A stretch of 7,147 bases of DNA from CAYMTN01 sp964393335 (GTDB lineage: Bacteria; Chloroflexota; Anaerolineae; Aggregatilineales; Aggregatilineaceae). Every line of letters begins with the position of its first letter. Position 1 is the first letter of the stretch. The notes under the pieces are model-generated. The model was not told the origin of the DNA. It was given only the letters and a program-made list of their open reading frames with translations, and did no database searches. Location of the stretch: contig CAYMTN010000255.1 in NCBI GenBank assembly GCA_964393335.1, forward strand, positions 1-7,147, written 5' to 3'. The position numbers and the translations under genes were made by a program. Positions 1-7,109 of the stretch are shown one piece after another.

Positions 1-19
1 GACTTGGGGAAGGGGCTAC

Positions 20-48
20 TTGACCTTCCCTCTAATTGTGAAGGTTAA
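20..48. repeat. Inverted repeat at the left edge of the integrase
   Basis: TTGACCTTC (20-28) and GAAGGTTAA (40-48) form a 9-bp stem with one G-T pair and an 11-base loop. A second possible pairing, GGGAAGG (7-13) with CCTTCCC (24-30), overlaps it. The repeat ends just where integrase-like coding sequence begins. It could be a terminator of an upstream gene, a recombination-site remnant or chance. There is no T-tract after the stem, so a classical terminator is not well supported. Confidence 0.35.
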
Positions 49-134
49 CTACTGACTACCTGTCACGCAAAGCTGATAACACCATCCGTCGCCAGGCCGC
101 TGACCTCGCCCGCTTCGTCGAGTTCCTGAACGAG

Positions 135-1229
135 GTGGGTGAGCCAGCGGGCCTGCAGCTTGGCGCAGCGCTGGGCGCGTTTGCGCAAGCGGTGGCGGCA
201 TTCCCTGAAGACCCGCTGCCCGATGGCGACGCCTGGAACGGTGTAACCTGGGGTCTGGTCGAAGGCTTCCGCAACTGGATGGTGAGCCAGGGTGATGCCG
301 TAGGCAGTATCAACGTGCGGCTCTCGACGGTCAAGGCGTATGCCAAACTCGCTACGAAAGCTGCGGTGCTCTCGGCTGAAGAGCTGGCCATGATCCGCAC
401 AGTGGCCGGGTATGCCCACAAGGAAGCCCGGCGCATTGATGAGCGGCGTGATGTCACGCGTCGAGGGGACAAGAAGGCCGATGCTGTACACATCACCCAA
501 AAGCAGGCCAGGAAGCTGAAGTCGCAGCCTGGTACTCCTCAAGGACGCCGTGATGCACTGCTGCTATGTCTTCTGCTGGACCACGGCTTGCGCTTGGGGG
601 AGGTCGCGCGGCTCCAGGTGTCAGACATCGACCTCAAAGCGGGCGAGATGCGGTTCCTGCGCCCCAAGGTGGATAAGGTGCAGACGCACAGGCTCAGCGC
701 CGACACCCTGCGCGTCCTGCAGGCCTGGTTCGAGACGGGTGATTGTCCTCAGAACGGTTCTGTATTGCGGGGCAGTCGCAAGGGCGGCCAACTCACTGAT
801 GCCGGGATGAGTGAGCGCTCCATCACCGAACGGGTGCGTGTGCTGGGTGAGCAGGTTGGACTTGAGGGGCTGAGTGCGCACGACTGCCGTCACTACCGGG
901 CGACGTATTGGGCAGGTAAGGTCGATGTGCTGCGGTTGCAGGAAGCGGGCGGCTGGAACAGTCTGGCGATGCCGCGCCGATATGTCGAAGAGAGCGAGAT
1001 CGCCAACGAGGGTATGGCGTACTGGCATAGGTCGGAGACTAGAAGAGACCGCCAGACAAGTGATGAACGACGAATCAGACAACAGGTATGTACCTTAAAC
1101 CATACCCGAATGACCTTTCCGCTCCTGGGGAGCTGCTCTGTGTTTGGCGCTGAGGTGAAGGGTAATTGGTTGTTGGTGTTGGGTGCGCGGTTCTGGAACG
1201 GTAAGGAGATGTCTCGATGCGGATCGTGA
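135..1229 (+). CDS. Tyrosine recombinase/integrase, 5' end unresolved
   Basis: Site-specific tyrosine recombinase (phage-integrase family, XerC/D-like fold), expected to cut and rejoin DNA through a phosphotyrosine intermediate. From the GTG at 135, residues about 1-90 belong to the core-binding (SAM-like) domain and about 115-295 to the catalytic domain. The catalytic set is visible: R153 (HGLRLGEVARL), K178 or K181, H249 and R252 (AHDCRHYRAT), W274 (GGWNS) and Y283 (RRYVEES). GTG 135 is only the first ordinary start codon. The same frame upstream still reads like an integrase N-terminus (DYLSRKADNTIRRQ, from about position 54) back to the TGA at 39, with no ATG/GTG/TTG between, so the true start is lost or atypical. 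The last 65-70 residues do not resemble the family, and the ORF runs 13 bp into the next gene, which suggests read-through past a decayed end. It is probably a mobile-element remnant; activity is uncertain. Confidence 0.85.
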   Translation: MGEPAGLQLGAALGAFAQAVAAFPEDPLPDGDAWNGVTWGLVEGFRNWMVSQGDAVGSINVRLSTVKAYAKLATKAAVLSAEELAMIRTVAGYAHKEARRIDERRDVTRRGDKKADAVHITQKQARKLKSQPGTPQGRRDALLLCLLLDHGLRLGEVARLQVSDIDLKAGEMRFLRPKVDKVQTHRLSADTLRVLQAWFETGDCPQNGSVLRGSRKGGQLTDAGMSERSITERVRVLGEQVGLEGLSAHDCRHYRATYWAGKVDVLRLQEAGGWNSLAMPRRYVEESEIANEGMAYWHRSETRRDRQTSDERRIRQQVCTLNHTRMTFPLLGSCSVFGAEVKGNWLLVLGARFWNGKEMSRCGS

Positions 1230-2506
1230 TCATCGCCATGGGGTCGCGCGGCGACACCCAGCCCTATGTCGCACTGGGAGTCGGGTTACAGCAGGCCGGG
1301 TACGATGTGCGCATTGTGGCGGGCGATAACTTCGCGGAGTTTGTCACGGCGCGTGGACTGGACTTTGTGCCGCTCGGTGTGGACCTGGAAGATTATGTGA
1401 ATAACCGCATTCCGGGTGCGCTGGAAACCGGTTGGAACACGTTCCGGGCCTTGCGCGAGGTGCTGTACGAGGGCATTCCCTACATGGACACCATTTTCGC
1501 CAGCGTGTCGGCAGCGTGCCAGGATGCGGATGCGCTGGTCGGCGGGTTGGTGGGTGGCATCACCGGCTTTCACTTCGCGGAATATCACGGGATTCCAATG
1601 TTCTGGGGCCTGACGATGCCGCTGCCGGGGCGCACACGGGTGCGTCCCAGCCCGATTTTCCCGTTCCGCGTACCGCGCGCCCTCAACCCGCTGACGTATA
1701 CCGTGATGGAAGGGTTCTTGTTCAGGATGCTGCGCCCACTCACGACTAAATGGCGCGCCCAACTCGGCCTGCCGCCATTGCCGCGTACCACCGGCTACGG
1801 CTACGGCATTCTGCATGGGCGTCCGGTGGTGGAACTGCACGCCGTCAGCCCGGCAGTGCTGCCGCATCCCGCTGACTGGGGCCCACACCGTCACACGACC
1901 GGCTACTGGTTCCTGGACCACTATCCGGGCTGGACGCCGCCCGCCGAACTGGTGGATTTTCTAGATGATGGACCGCCGCCGGTGTATGTCGGATTTGGCA
2001 GCATGAGCAGCCGTGACCCTGAACGCATCACCGGGATCGTGTTGGATGCGCTGCGGCTGGCCGGGCAGCGCGGTGTGATCGCGACCGGGTGGGGCGGGAT
2101 CAACGCCGCCGACCTGCCGGACGATGTTTTCCTGCTGCAGAGCTGCCCGCACGACTGGCTGTTCCCGCGTATGGCGGCGGTGGTGCATCACGGCGGGGCG
2201 GGCACGACCGGGGCCGGGCTGCGCGCGGGAGTTCCGGCGGTGACCGTGCCGTTTTTCGGAGACCAGGCGTTCTGGGGGCGGCGGGTACGGGCGTTGGGAG
2301 CTGGACCACAACCGGTCCCGCGCCGGGCACTCCGTGTGGACCGGCTGGCGGACGCGATTCGGGTGGCGGTCACGCACACGCCCATCCGGGACCGGGCAGC
2401 AGCGCTTGGGGCGCACATCCGAACCGAAGACGGTGTTGGCCGTGCGGTAGCGGTGATCGGTCGTGTGCTGGAGGGCCATGATCTGGTCGAATCAGAAACC
2501 ATTTGA
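1217..2506 (+). CDS. GT-B glycosyltransferase, UGT/sterol-glucosyltransferase type
   Basis: Predicted cytosolic glycosyltransferase of 429 residues, the usual length for this group (family GT1/GT28-like, related to sterol 3-beta-glucosyltransferases and macrolide/antibiotic glycosyltransferases). It would move a sugar from a nucleotide donor to a lipid or small-molecule acceptor; the acceptor cannot be read from sequence. The N-terminal Rossmann domain opens with GSRGDTQP (residues 9-16). The C-terminal donor-binding domain begins near PVYVGFGSM (255-263) and carries the diagnostic donor site PHDWLFP (311-317), HHGGAGTTGAGLRAGVP (324-340) and PFFGDQAFWG (345-354). No signal peptide or membrane span is seen. 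The start is ATG 1217, preceded by AAGGAG at 1203-1208 with an 8-base gap. It overlaps the tail of the integrase ORF by 13 bp in another frame, which argues that the integrase tail is not native. The gene is notably GC-rich. No clear terminator follows it. Confidence 0.93.
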   Translation: MRIVIIAMGSRGDTQPYVALGVGLQQAGYDVRIVAGDNFAEFVTARGLDFVPLGVDLEDYVNNRIPGALETGWNTFRALREVLYEGIPYMDTIFASVSAACQDADALVGGLVGGITGFHFAEYHGIPMFWGLTMPLPGRTRVRPSPIFPFRVPRALNPLTYTVMEGFLFRMLRPLTTKWRAQLGLPPLPRTTGYGYGILHGRPVVELHAVSPAVLPHPADWGPHRHTTGYWFLDHYPGWTPPAELVDFLDDGPPPVYVGFGSMSSRDPERITGIVLDALRLAGQRGVIATGWGGINAADLPDDVFLLQSCPHDWLFPRMAAVVHHGGAGTTGAGLRAGVPAVTVPFFGDQAFWGRRVRALGAGPQPVPRRALRVDRLADAIRVAVTHTPIRDRAAALGAHIRTEDGVGRAVAVIGRVLEGHDLVESETI

Positions 2507-2810
2507 GCCGTCAGGCAGCCGGTTGCATTTTGGCAAGACGACGCACCATGCTGGGCATGGACCGAACCGGCCCCAATCGAAGTGTGTCGGGCTGTTGTTC
2601 GACACCAATGATGATCTGCTCGCCAACATGCAGGAGAAGCTCAAGCGTCGCTTCTATCATGGCTATGTGTTGATCTGGTGGGGTGAGGGTTTTCCGCTTC
2701 TAGGCTGGATACGTGACCGTAACTACGTGGTTGAACCCAGAACGGTTCTGGTGCTGAGTGTCCAGCTCGAACTGCCATTTCCTGACCTTCCTGTGGACGA
2801 CAAAGAATGA
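2478..2810 (+). CDS. Hypothetical small ORF, doubtful
   Basis: I do not recognise this ORF. From ATG 2478 it encodes 110 residues; GTG 2463 and ATG 2628 are other possible starts. GGAGGG at 2470-2475 lies only 2 bases before ATG 2478, a poor spacing. The start falls inside the end of the glycosyltransferase gene. The first 40 residues look like random translation, but the later part (LLFDTNDDLLANMQEKLKRR, then FYHGYVLIWWGEGFPLLGWI) has a more protein-like composition, with a plausible amphipathic helix followed by an aromatic segment, and the end is acidic and proline-rich. This could be the C-terminal remnant of a longer gene or a chance ORF. No signal peptide or convincing membrane span is present. 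Confidence 0.3.
   Translation: MIWSNQKPFEPSGSRLHFGKTTHHAGHGPNRPQSKCVGLLFDTNDDLLANMQEKLKRRFYHGYVLIWWGEGFPLLGWIRDRNYVVEPRTVLVLSVQLELPFPDLPVDDKE
2737..2751. repeat. 15-bp palindrome CCAGAAC-G-GTTCTGG
   Basis: Perfect 7-bp arms (2737-2743 and 2745-2751) flank a single G. The spacing suits a dimeric DNA-binding protein better than an RNA hairpin. It lies inside the doubtful ORF, about 315 bp upstream of the WYL-Cas3 start, and no second copy was noticed in the window. Function unknown. Confidence 0.4.
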
Positions 2811-2942
2811 TGGCATCATCTGAACTCTCTTGCGATGCATGTTGTCTTCTCAATGACCAAGCATGTGCCTCAAGTGTGGAAGCCCCTTGCGGTCAGTTGT
2901 CAATTTCTTGTGCGAGTGTCCCTTGATTTCAACGATCTCCCC

Positions 2943-2970
2943 GGTTTTGGAAAGAGATTTTCCAACTACC
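2943..2970. promoter_or_regulatory. Inverted repeat, candidate operator for the WYL regulator
   Basis: TTGGAAA (2947-2953), a 5-base spacer and TTTCCAA (2959-2965) form a perfect 7-bp inverted repeat, with outer GGT (2943-2945) and ACC (2968-2970) also complementary but unevenly spaced. There is no GC-rich stem or T-run, so a terminator is unlikely. HTH-WYL-WCX dimers of the CapW/BrxR type bind inverted repeats in their own promoters, so this is the natural candidate for autoregulation. That assignment is inference. Confidence 0.45.
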
Positions 2971-2976
2971 AATTAT
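2947..2976 (+). promoter_or_regulatory. Weak candidate promoter
   Basis: TTGGAA (2947-2952) as -35 and AATTAT (2971-2976) as -10, each 4 of 6 to the sigma-70 consensus, are spaced by 18 bases. The -35 lies inside the inverted repeat, as expected for a repressible promoter. TATAGT at 3017-3022 is an alternative -10 but lacks a good -35. Promoter consensus in the host is unknown. Confidence 0.25.
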
Positions 2977-3066
2977 CCTAAAGATATAGGCACATGAGGC
3001 TGCATTGCTAGCCCAGTATAGTGCTCTGGTGTAAGATGATATCCAACTGCTGAGAAAGGGGGAGAC

Positions 3067-6000
3067 ATGCGAATCCTCGACTCCACACGCCAGCAGCGCC
3101 TGCAGCGCGTTGACGCGCTGCTGCAACGCCACCCGGACGGGCTACGGGAAACCGAAGTTGCGGAGATGTTAGGGTTCGAGCGTCGGAGCGCGAACAACTA
3201 TCTTCGCCATCTGGACCAGATTGGTTACGCTTACCGTGATGGTGCGCTGTGGTTTCCGTTGCTGCATCACAGTCGAGTTCTCCGCCGCTTTGATCTGCTT
3301 CCGGAAGAAGCCATGACACTCTATCTGGCAGTCCGGCTTGTGGTGAAACATAGCGACCAGCGCAACGAAGCCGCCGAATCCGCCCTGGTTCGATTGGCTG
3401 CGATCCTCAGTGATGACATGGGTCTAGAAGCCGACATCGCGGAAGCTGCGCAGGAACTTGCGCAGCGCCCGTTCAGGCCCGGCTATGAAGACGTGTTTCG
3501 CGCAGTAATGCGCGGTTACATCTACCGCCGCAAGGTGGCAATCATCTACCATCCTGTCCGGGGTGAACCGTTCAATACGATCCTGTCTCCATACTTGCTT
3601 GAACCTTCCGCGATAGGCTATGCAACCTACGTGATAGGTCACAGTAGCGTTGTGAATGCCCAGCGCACGTTCAAGCTCGAACGGATTGAGCATGCGCGCC
3701 TGCTCCACGATGAGTATCAGGTCCCGCCGGATTTTCCCGGCTTGGCGCTGCTGCGTCATGCATGGTCTATTTTCCATGGCGATGATCTTAACCAGATCGT
3801 GCTGCGCTTTCACCCCGACGTTGTGCGACGCGTGCAAGAAACGATCTGGCACCAGTCGCAGGAGTTGTGGGAGGACCCAGATCATCCGGGTTATCTGTTG
3901 ATGGCCGTTCAGGTGGCCAGTCTCACGGACATTGTTCCCTGGATTCGTGGATGGGGCGCAGCGTGCGAGGTGCTTGCGCCACCGTCACTTCGGCGTCAGC
4001 TTACACGAGAAGTCCAGCGAATGGCAACGCTTTACCAGGTATCACAAGCAATGCGCAAACGACCAGCCGAGGTGCTGTGGGCCAAAACGAACCGCGAAAC
4101 CGGGGACATCCATCTTCTGCTCTATCACCTCATCGACGTCGCACAGGTGACACTTGCCCTTTGGTACCATGTGCTGAGTGCAAGCTTTCGTCAGCAGATG
4201 TCGGGTTGGCTCAAGATGGATGAGGACACTGCAGGCCACTTGGTCGCGTTTTGGGCTGGTCTCCATGATATTGGCAAAGCCTGTCCAGCGTTTCAGCGCA
4301 AGTTTTCTCCAGCGATGCCTATGCTTGAACAGGTCGGGCTGATGTTTCCAGCCAGGCCTGGTCCCAACACTCCCCACGGGCATGTGTCGGCTTACGTGCT
4401 ACAGGACCTCCTCAGCTCCCAAGTCGGGAGTACTCTAGCCAAGAAGATCGCGCGAGCGGTGGGGGGACATCATGGTGCCTGGCCGCTGCCACGAGAGTTG
4501 CAGTCGAGTCTAGATTTCAGCCAAGAAGTACTAGGTGATCACCAGTGGGGTGAAGCTCGCGAACAGGTCGTTGCAGCCCTGAGGCACGTGCTGTCGCCGC
4601 CCCACTCAGTGGATATCCAACTGGCGCTGGAGGATCAGAACTCGCTTCTGGTGCTGCTATCGGGTCTGACGTCGGTGGCAGACTGGATTGGCTCGATGGA
4701 GGACGCATTTCCCTACGAAGATCGCGCCATTGCACCCAAAGTCTATGCAGAGCAAGCAGCTGCCCAGGCCGTTTCCACATTGCGTCGCCTGGGTTGGTTG
4801 GGCTGGCGAGCGGATGGCAGCACATGGTCGTTTCAGGACCTGTTTCCTCAATTCTCAGAACCCAATCCGATTCAGTCGGTCGTCGTGGATTGGGCCGAAA
4901 CAGTCAAGACACCCTGCCTTGCTATCCTCGAAGCTCCGACTGGCATTGGCAAAACTGAAGCTGCCTATTACCTGGCGGAGCACTGGCTGCAGCGTGGTTC
5001 AGGGCGTGGGATATATATCGCCATGCCGACCCAGGCGACCAGCAACCAGATGTTCCAGCGGACATTGGAATTCTTGAATCACCGCTTTCCGGAGAATTTG
5101 GTCAACATCCAACTGCTTCATGGCCAGGCGCAGTGGATGTCTGACGCCCAAGAAATCCGGGTGAGTGAAATTGCCGACGATGAGCAGCACACTGTCGCGG
5201 CTATGGAGTGGTTTTTTCCACGAAAGCGGGGACTGCTTGCACCCTTTGCGGTGGGTACGGTCGATCAGGCACTTCTCAGCATCCTGTTGACACGGCATTT
5301 CTTCGTACGGCTGTTTGGCCTGAGCCATAAGATCGTTATCTTTGACGAGGTACATGCCTACGATACCTACATGTCGACGTTGTTCCATCGACTATTGACA
5401 TGGCTCCGACGTCTTAATGTCTCCGTGATCATTCTTTCCGCAACGCTGCCGAAGCAGACGCGACAGGAACTGCTGGCCAGTTACACTGGCGATCTCCCAG
5501 ACTCACCCTCCACCGCTGAGCCTCTTGATTATCCCTGCCTGACGCTTTGGGATCCAAAGGGACTTCAGACGATAGTGCTTCCGAAACCCGCATCGCGCAT
5601 AGTGCAGCTTGAGTGGATATGTAGTGAGCCGGATGACATCGTCGGTCTGCTGGAAGAAGAGTTGGCCCAAGGCGGCTGTGCGGTCGTGATTTGCAACACC
5701 GTTCATCGCGCGCAGAGTGTGTTTGAGGCTATCGCTTCGGCGGGAATTGTGTCTGATGAAGCCCTGTTCCTTTTCCACGCGCGTTTCCCGTTCGTGTGGC
5801 GACAGGAGATCGAGCGCGGGATGCTTGGTCGATTTGGCAAGGCGGCGCATCGCCCCGAAAAAGCGGTGTTGGTGGCTACTCAGGTTGTTGAACAAAGTCT
5901 GGACCTGGATTTTGACCTGATGATTACCGATCTAGCCCCCGTTGACCTGATTCTACAACGAGCGGGGCGGCTGCACCGCCATGAGCGGTCACAGCGCCCG

Positions 6001-6726
6001 CCGCGTCTGAAAGCGCCACGCCTGATGATAACGACCCCGGCTATTGAAGGCAGCTTACCGGTTTTTGGGGCGGACGAGTACGTGTACGACCGTTTCGTCC
6101 TGACGGCTTCATGGCTGGTGTTGAGCGGGCGACGGGCTTTCGAGGTGCCAGCGGATACGCGAGGTTTGATCGAAGCCGTTTATGGACCAACCGACTGGTT
6201 CGCTAATGTGCCAGAGCCGCTTGCTTCTGACCTGCGCGAAGCCGCTCAGGATATGCTGGCAGCACGGCGGGGTGAGGTCGATCAAGCCAACCGACGGGTG
6301 GTGCGTGCGCCAGATGACGAGCGTTTGCTTAGCCAACCGAATGCAGCCTTGGCGGAGGATGATCCGGAAATCCACGCGACGTTACAGGCTATGACCCGGC
6401 TGGTAGAGCCGGGTGTCACCGTCGTGTGCCTGTACCAAACCCTTGCCGGTCTGGCACTGGAGCCGGATGGTAACGGGCCGATAAATCTTGATGCTCCATT
6501 GAACCACTACTTGGAGCAGCAGTTCCTCCAACGGACCGTCACTATCCGACATCGTGGGGTGATGTCCAAAATCGCCGACACTGAGCCGCCTTCCAGGTGG
6601 TTACGGTCTGCTGCCCTTCGGCAGTGCCGATTGGCCATTTTCGCGAACGAATTGTGCCCGATCCCAGACACACCGTTCGTGCTGCGTCTCACACGACAGC
6701 TTGGACTGGAGGTCTACAAGGAATGA
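3067..6726 (+). CDS. cas3: HTH-WYL-WCX regulator fused to Cas3 nuclease-helicase (type I-E)
   Basis: One ORF of 1219 codons from ATG 3067, with AAGGGGGAG just upstream. Residues 8-64 form a winged HTH (LRETEVAEMLGFERRSANNY). Residues about 150-222 form the WYL domain: YRRKVAIIYHP (153-163), SPYLLEP (174-180), ATYVIGHS at the WYL tripeptide position (186-193) and RTFKLERI (200-207). Residues about 242-325 match the WCX extension. After roughly ten residues Cas3 begins at VLWAK (336). HD nuclease ligands: H354, H400-D401 (LHDIGK), H437/H439, H468-H469 (GGHHG), D539. Helicase: motif I APTGIGKT (623-630, K629), DEVH (760-763), SATLP (791-795), motif V near 937-950 and QRAGRLHR (964-971). The C-terminal domain runs to 1219. 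The Cas3 part (about 884 residues) is normal length, so both partners look complete. Cas3 unwinds and degrades the target DNA strand after Cascade recruitment. The next gene overlaps by 4 bases, indicating an operon. No frame break was seen at the junction. Confidence 0.95.
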   Translation: MRILDSTRQQRLQRVDALLQRHPDGLRETEVAEMLGFERRSANNYLRHLDQIGYAYRDGALWFPLLHHSRVLRRFDLLPEEAMTLYLAVRLVVKHSDQRNEAAESALVRLAAILSDDMGLEADIAEAAQELAQRPFRPGYEDVFRAVMRGYIYRRKVAIIYHPVRGEPFNTILSPYLLEPSAIGYATYVIGHSSVVNAQRTFKLERIEHARLLHDEYQVPPDFPGLALLRHAWSIFHGDDLNQIVLRFHPDVVRRVQETIWHQSQELWEDPDHPGYLLMAVQVASLTDIVPWIRGWGAACEVLAPPSLRRQLTREVQRMATLYQVSQAMRKRPAEVLWAKTNRETGDIHLLLYHLIDVAQVTLALWYHVLSASFRQQMSGWLKMDEDTAGHLVAFWAGLHDIGKACPAFQRKFSPAMPMLEQVGLMFPARPGPNTPHGHVSAYVLQDLLSSQVGSTLAKKIARAVGGHHGAWPLPRELQSSLDFSQEVLGDHQWGEAREQVVAALRHVLSPPHSVDIQLALEDQNSLLVLLSGLTSVADWIGSMEDAFPYEDRAIAPKVYAEQAAAQAVSTLRRLGWLGWRADGSTWSFQDLFPQFSEPNPIQSVVVDWAETVKTPCLAILEAPTGIGKTEAAYYLAEHWLQRGSGRGIYIAMPTQATSNQMFQRTLEFLNHRFPENLVNIQLLHGQAQWMSDAQEIRVSEIADDEQHTVAAMEWFFPRKRGLLAPFAVGTVDQALLSILLTRHFFVRLFGLSHKIVIFDEVHAYDTYMSTLFHRLLTWLRRLNVSVIILSATLPKQTRQELLASYTGDLPDSPSTAEPLDYPCLTLWDPKGLQTIVLPKPASRIVQLEWICSEPDDIVGLLEEELAQGGCAVVICNTVHRAQSVFEAIASAGIVSDEALFLFHARFPFVWRQEIERGMLGRFGKAAHRPEKAVLVATQVVEQSLDLDFDLMITDLAPVDLILQRAGRLHRHERSQRPPRLKAPRLMITTPAIEGSLPVFGADEYVYDRFVLTASWLVLSGRRAFEVPADTRGLIEAVYGPTDWFANVPEPLASDLREAAQDMLAARRGEVDQANRRVVRAPDDERLLSQPNAALAEDDPEIHATLQAMTRLVEPGVTVVCLYQTLAGLALEPDGNGPINLDAPLNHYLEQQFLQRTVTIRHRGVMSKIADTEPPSRWLRSAALRQCRLAIFANELCPIPDTPFVLRLTRQLGLEVYKE
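4007..4053 (+). promoter_or_regulatory. Possible internal translation start for stand-alone Cas3
   Basis: In-frame ATG codons occur at 4021 (M319) and 4051 (M329), exactly between the WCX and HD domains. GAGAAG (4007-4012) sits 8 bases before ATG 4021, and AGGT (4037-4040) sits 10 bases before ATG 4051. A protein starting at M329 (MRKRPAEVLWAKTN) would have a normal Cas3 N-terminus. The signals are modest and this is inference. Confidence 0.25.
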
Positions 6727-7109
6727 CGATTTCTTACAACCTGATACACAAACCTTGGATACCCTGTCTGACACTGGAAGACGAAGTGATCGAACTGGGC
6801 CTGCTGGGCATGTTGGTCCAGGCACATAGACTGCGGGAGATTGCTGACCCGTCACCCCTGGTCGTTATTGCACTCCACCGCCTGGCCCTGGCAGTCTTAC
6901 ACCGGCTGTTTGGCCCGAAAACGTACAGCGCCTGGGGCGAACTGTGGGAGGAAGGTGAGTGGCCGGGTGAACCCCTCGCAGCCTATTTCGAGGAGTGGCG
7001 CGATCGGTTCGACTTGTTCCATCCGGAAAAACCGTTCTTTCAGGCGGACGATGATCGAGTGAAACCCTTTGTGCCAGAATGGCTGCAACAACTCTACTCT
7101 AAACTTTGA
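6723..7109 (+). CDS. cse1: Cse1/CasA (Cas8e) N-terminal fragment; frame closes early
   Basis: Large subunit of the type I-E Cascade complex, which recognises the PAM and recruits Cas3. ATG 6723 overlaps the cas3 stop as ATGA; GGAGG at 6708-6712 gives a ribosome binding site with a 10-base gap, so translational coupling is likely. The 128 residues match the Cse1 N-terminus: YNLIHKPWIP (5-14), LREIADPSPLV (37-47), the helix with LHRLALAVLHRLFGP (51-65) and FDLFHPEKPFFQ (96-107). Cse1 proteins are usually around 500 residues, but here a TGA at 7107-7109 ends the frame. The -1 frame after it reads LTLLAKSKIQSGKG to the window edge, and the SG-containing segment could correspond to the family's conserved SGxNAxLF region, hinting at a frameshift. 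This is either a broken gene, a sequencing indel, or disruption by something beginning here. Family identity is secure; integrity is not. Confidence 0.85.
   Translation: MTISYNLIHKPWIPCLTLEDEVIELGLLGMLVQAHRLREIADPSPLVVIALHRLALAVLHRLFGPKTYSAWGELWEEGEWPGEPLAAYFEEWRDRFDLFHPEKPFFQADDDRVKPFVPEWLQQLYSKL

Larger units (their letters stand above)
2811..3066 (+). promoter_or_regulatory. Non-coding leader upstream of the WYL-Cas3/Cse1 operon
   Basis: 256 bases with no supported gene and visibly more A/T than the flanking genes. It contains the inverted repeat at 2943-2970, weak promoter-like hexamers, and a ribosome binding site, AAGGGGGAG at 3056-3064, just before ATG 3067. No CRISPR repeat or tRNA was seen in it. 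As the first gap upstream of the cas genes, it is the most likely site of operon transcription control. Confidence 0.6.

Noticed and set aside
1085..1133. Small hairpins GGTATG/CATACC (1085-1106) and GCTCC-TGG-GGAGC (1121-1133) before the glycosyltransferase
   Set aside because: Short stems with no T-run, so neither a terminator nor a riboswitch can be supported.
2806..2820. ATGAT-GGC-ATCAT inverted repeat at the end of the small ORF as a terminator
   Set aside because: The stem is only 5 bp and AT-rich, and there is no following T-tract.
2862..2996. Long-range 9-bp inverted repeat CATGTGCCT (2862-2870) and AGGCACATG (2988-2996)
   Set aside because: The arms are separated by 117 bp, and a 9-bp match of this kind is not surprising in a region of this size.
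2811..3066. CRISPR array in the leader region
   Set aside because: No repeat-spacer periodicity and no type I-E-like GC hairpin repeat. The short inverted repeats are single copies.
4042..4383. Reverse-strand ORFs opposite the integrase, glycosyltransferase and cas3 genes
   Set aside because: They lie antisense to strongly supported genes, show no recognisable domains and have no upstream signals. They are shadows of GC-rich coding sequence.
6597..6722. Longer Cse1 start at 6597 (GTG-type)
   Set aside because: It would overlap cas3 by about 130 bp and add residues unlike Cse1. ATG 6723 gives the family's usual N-terminus and has a good ribosome binding site.
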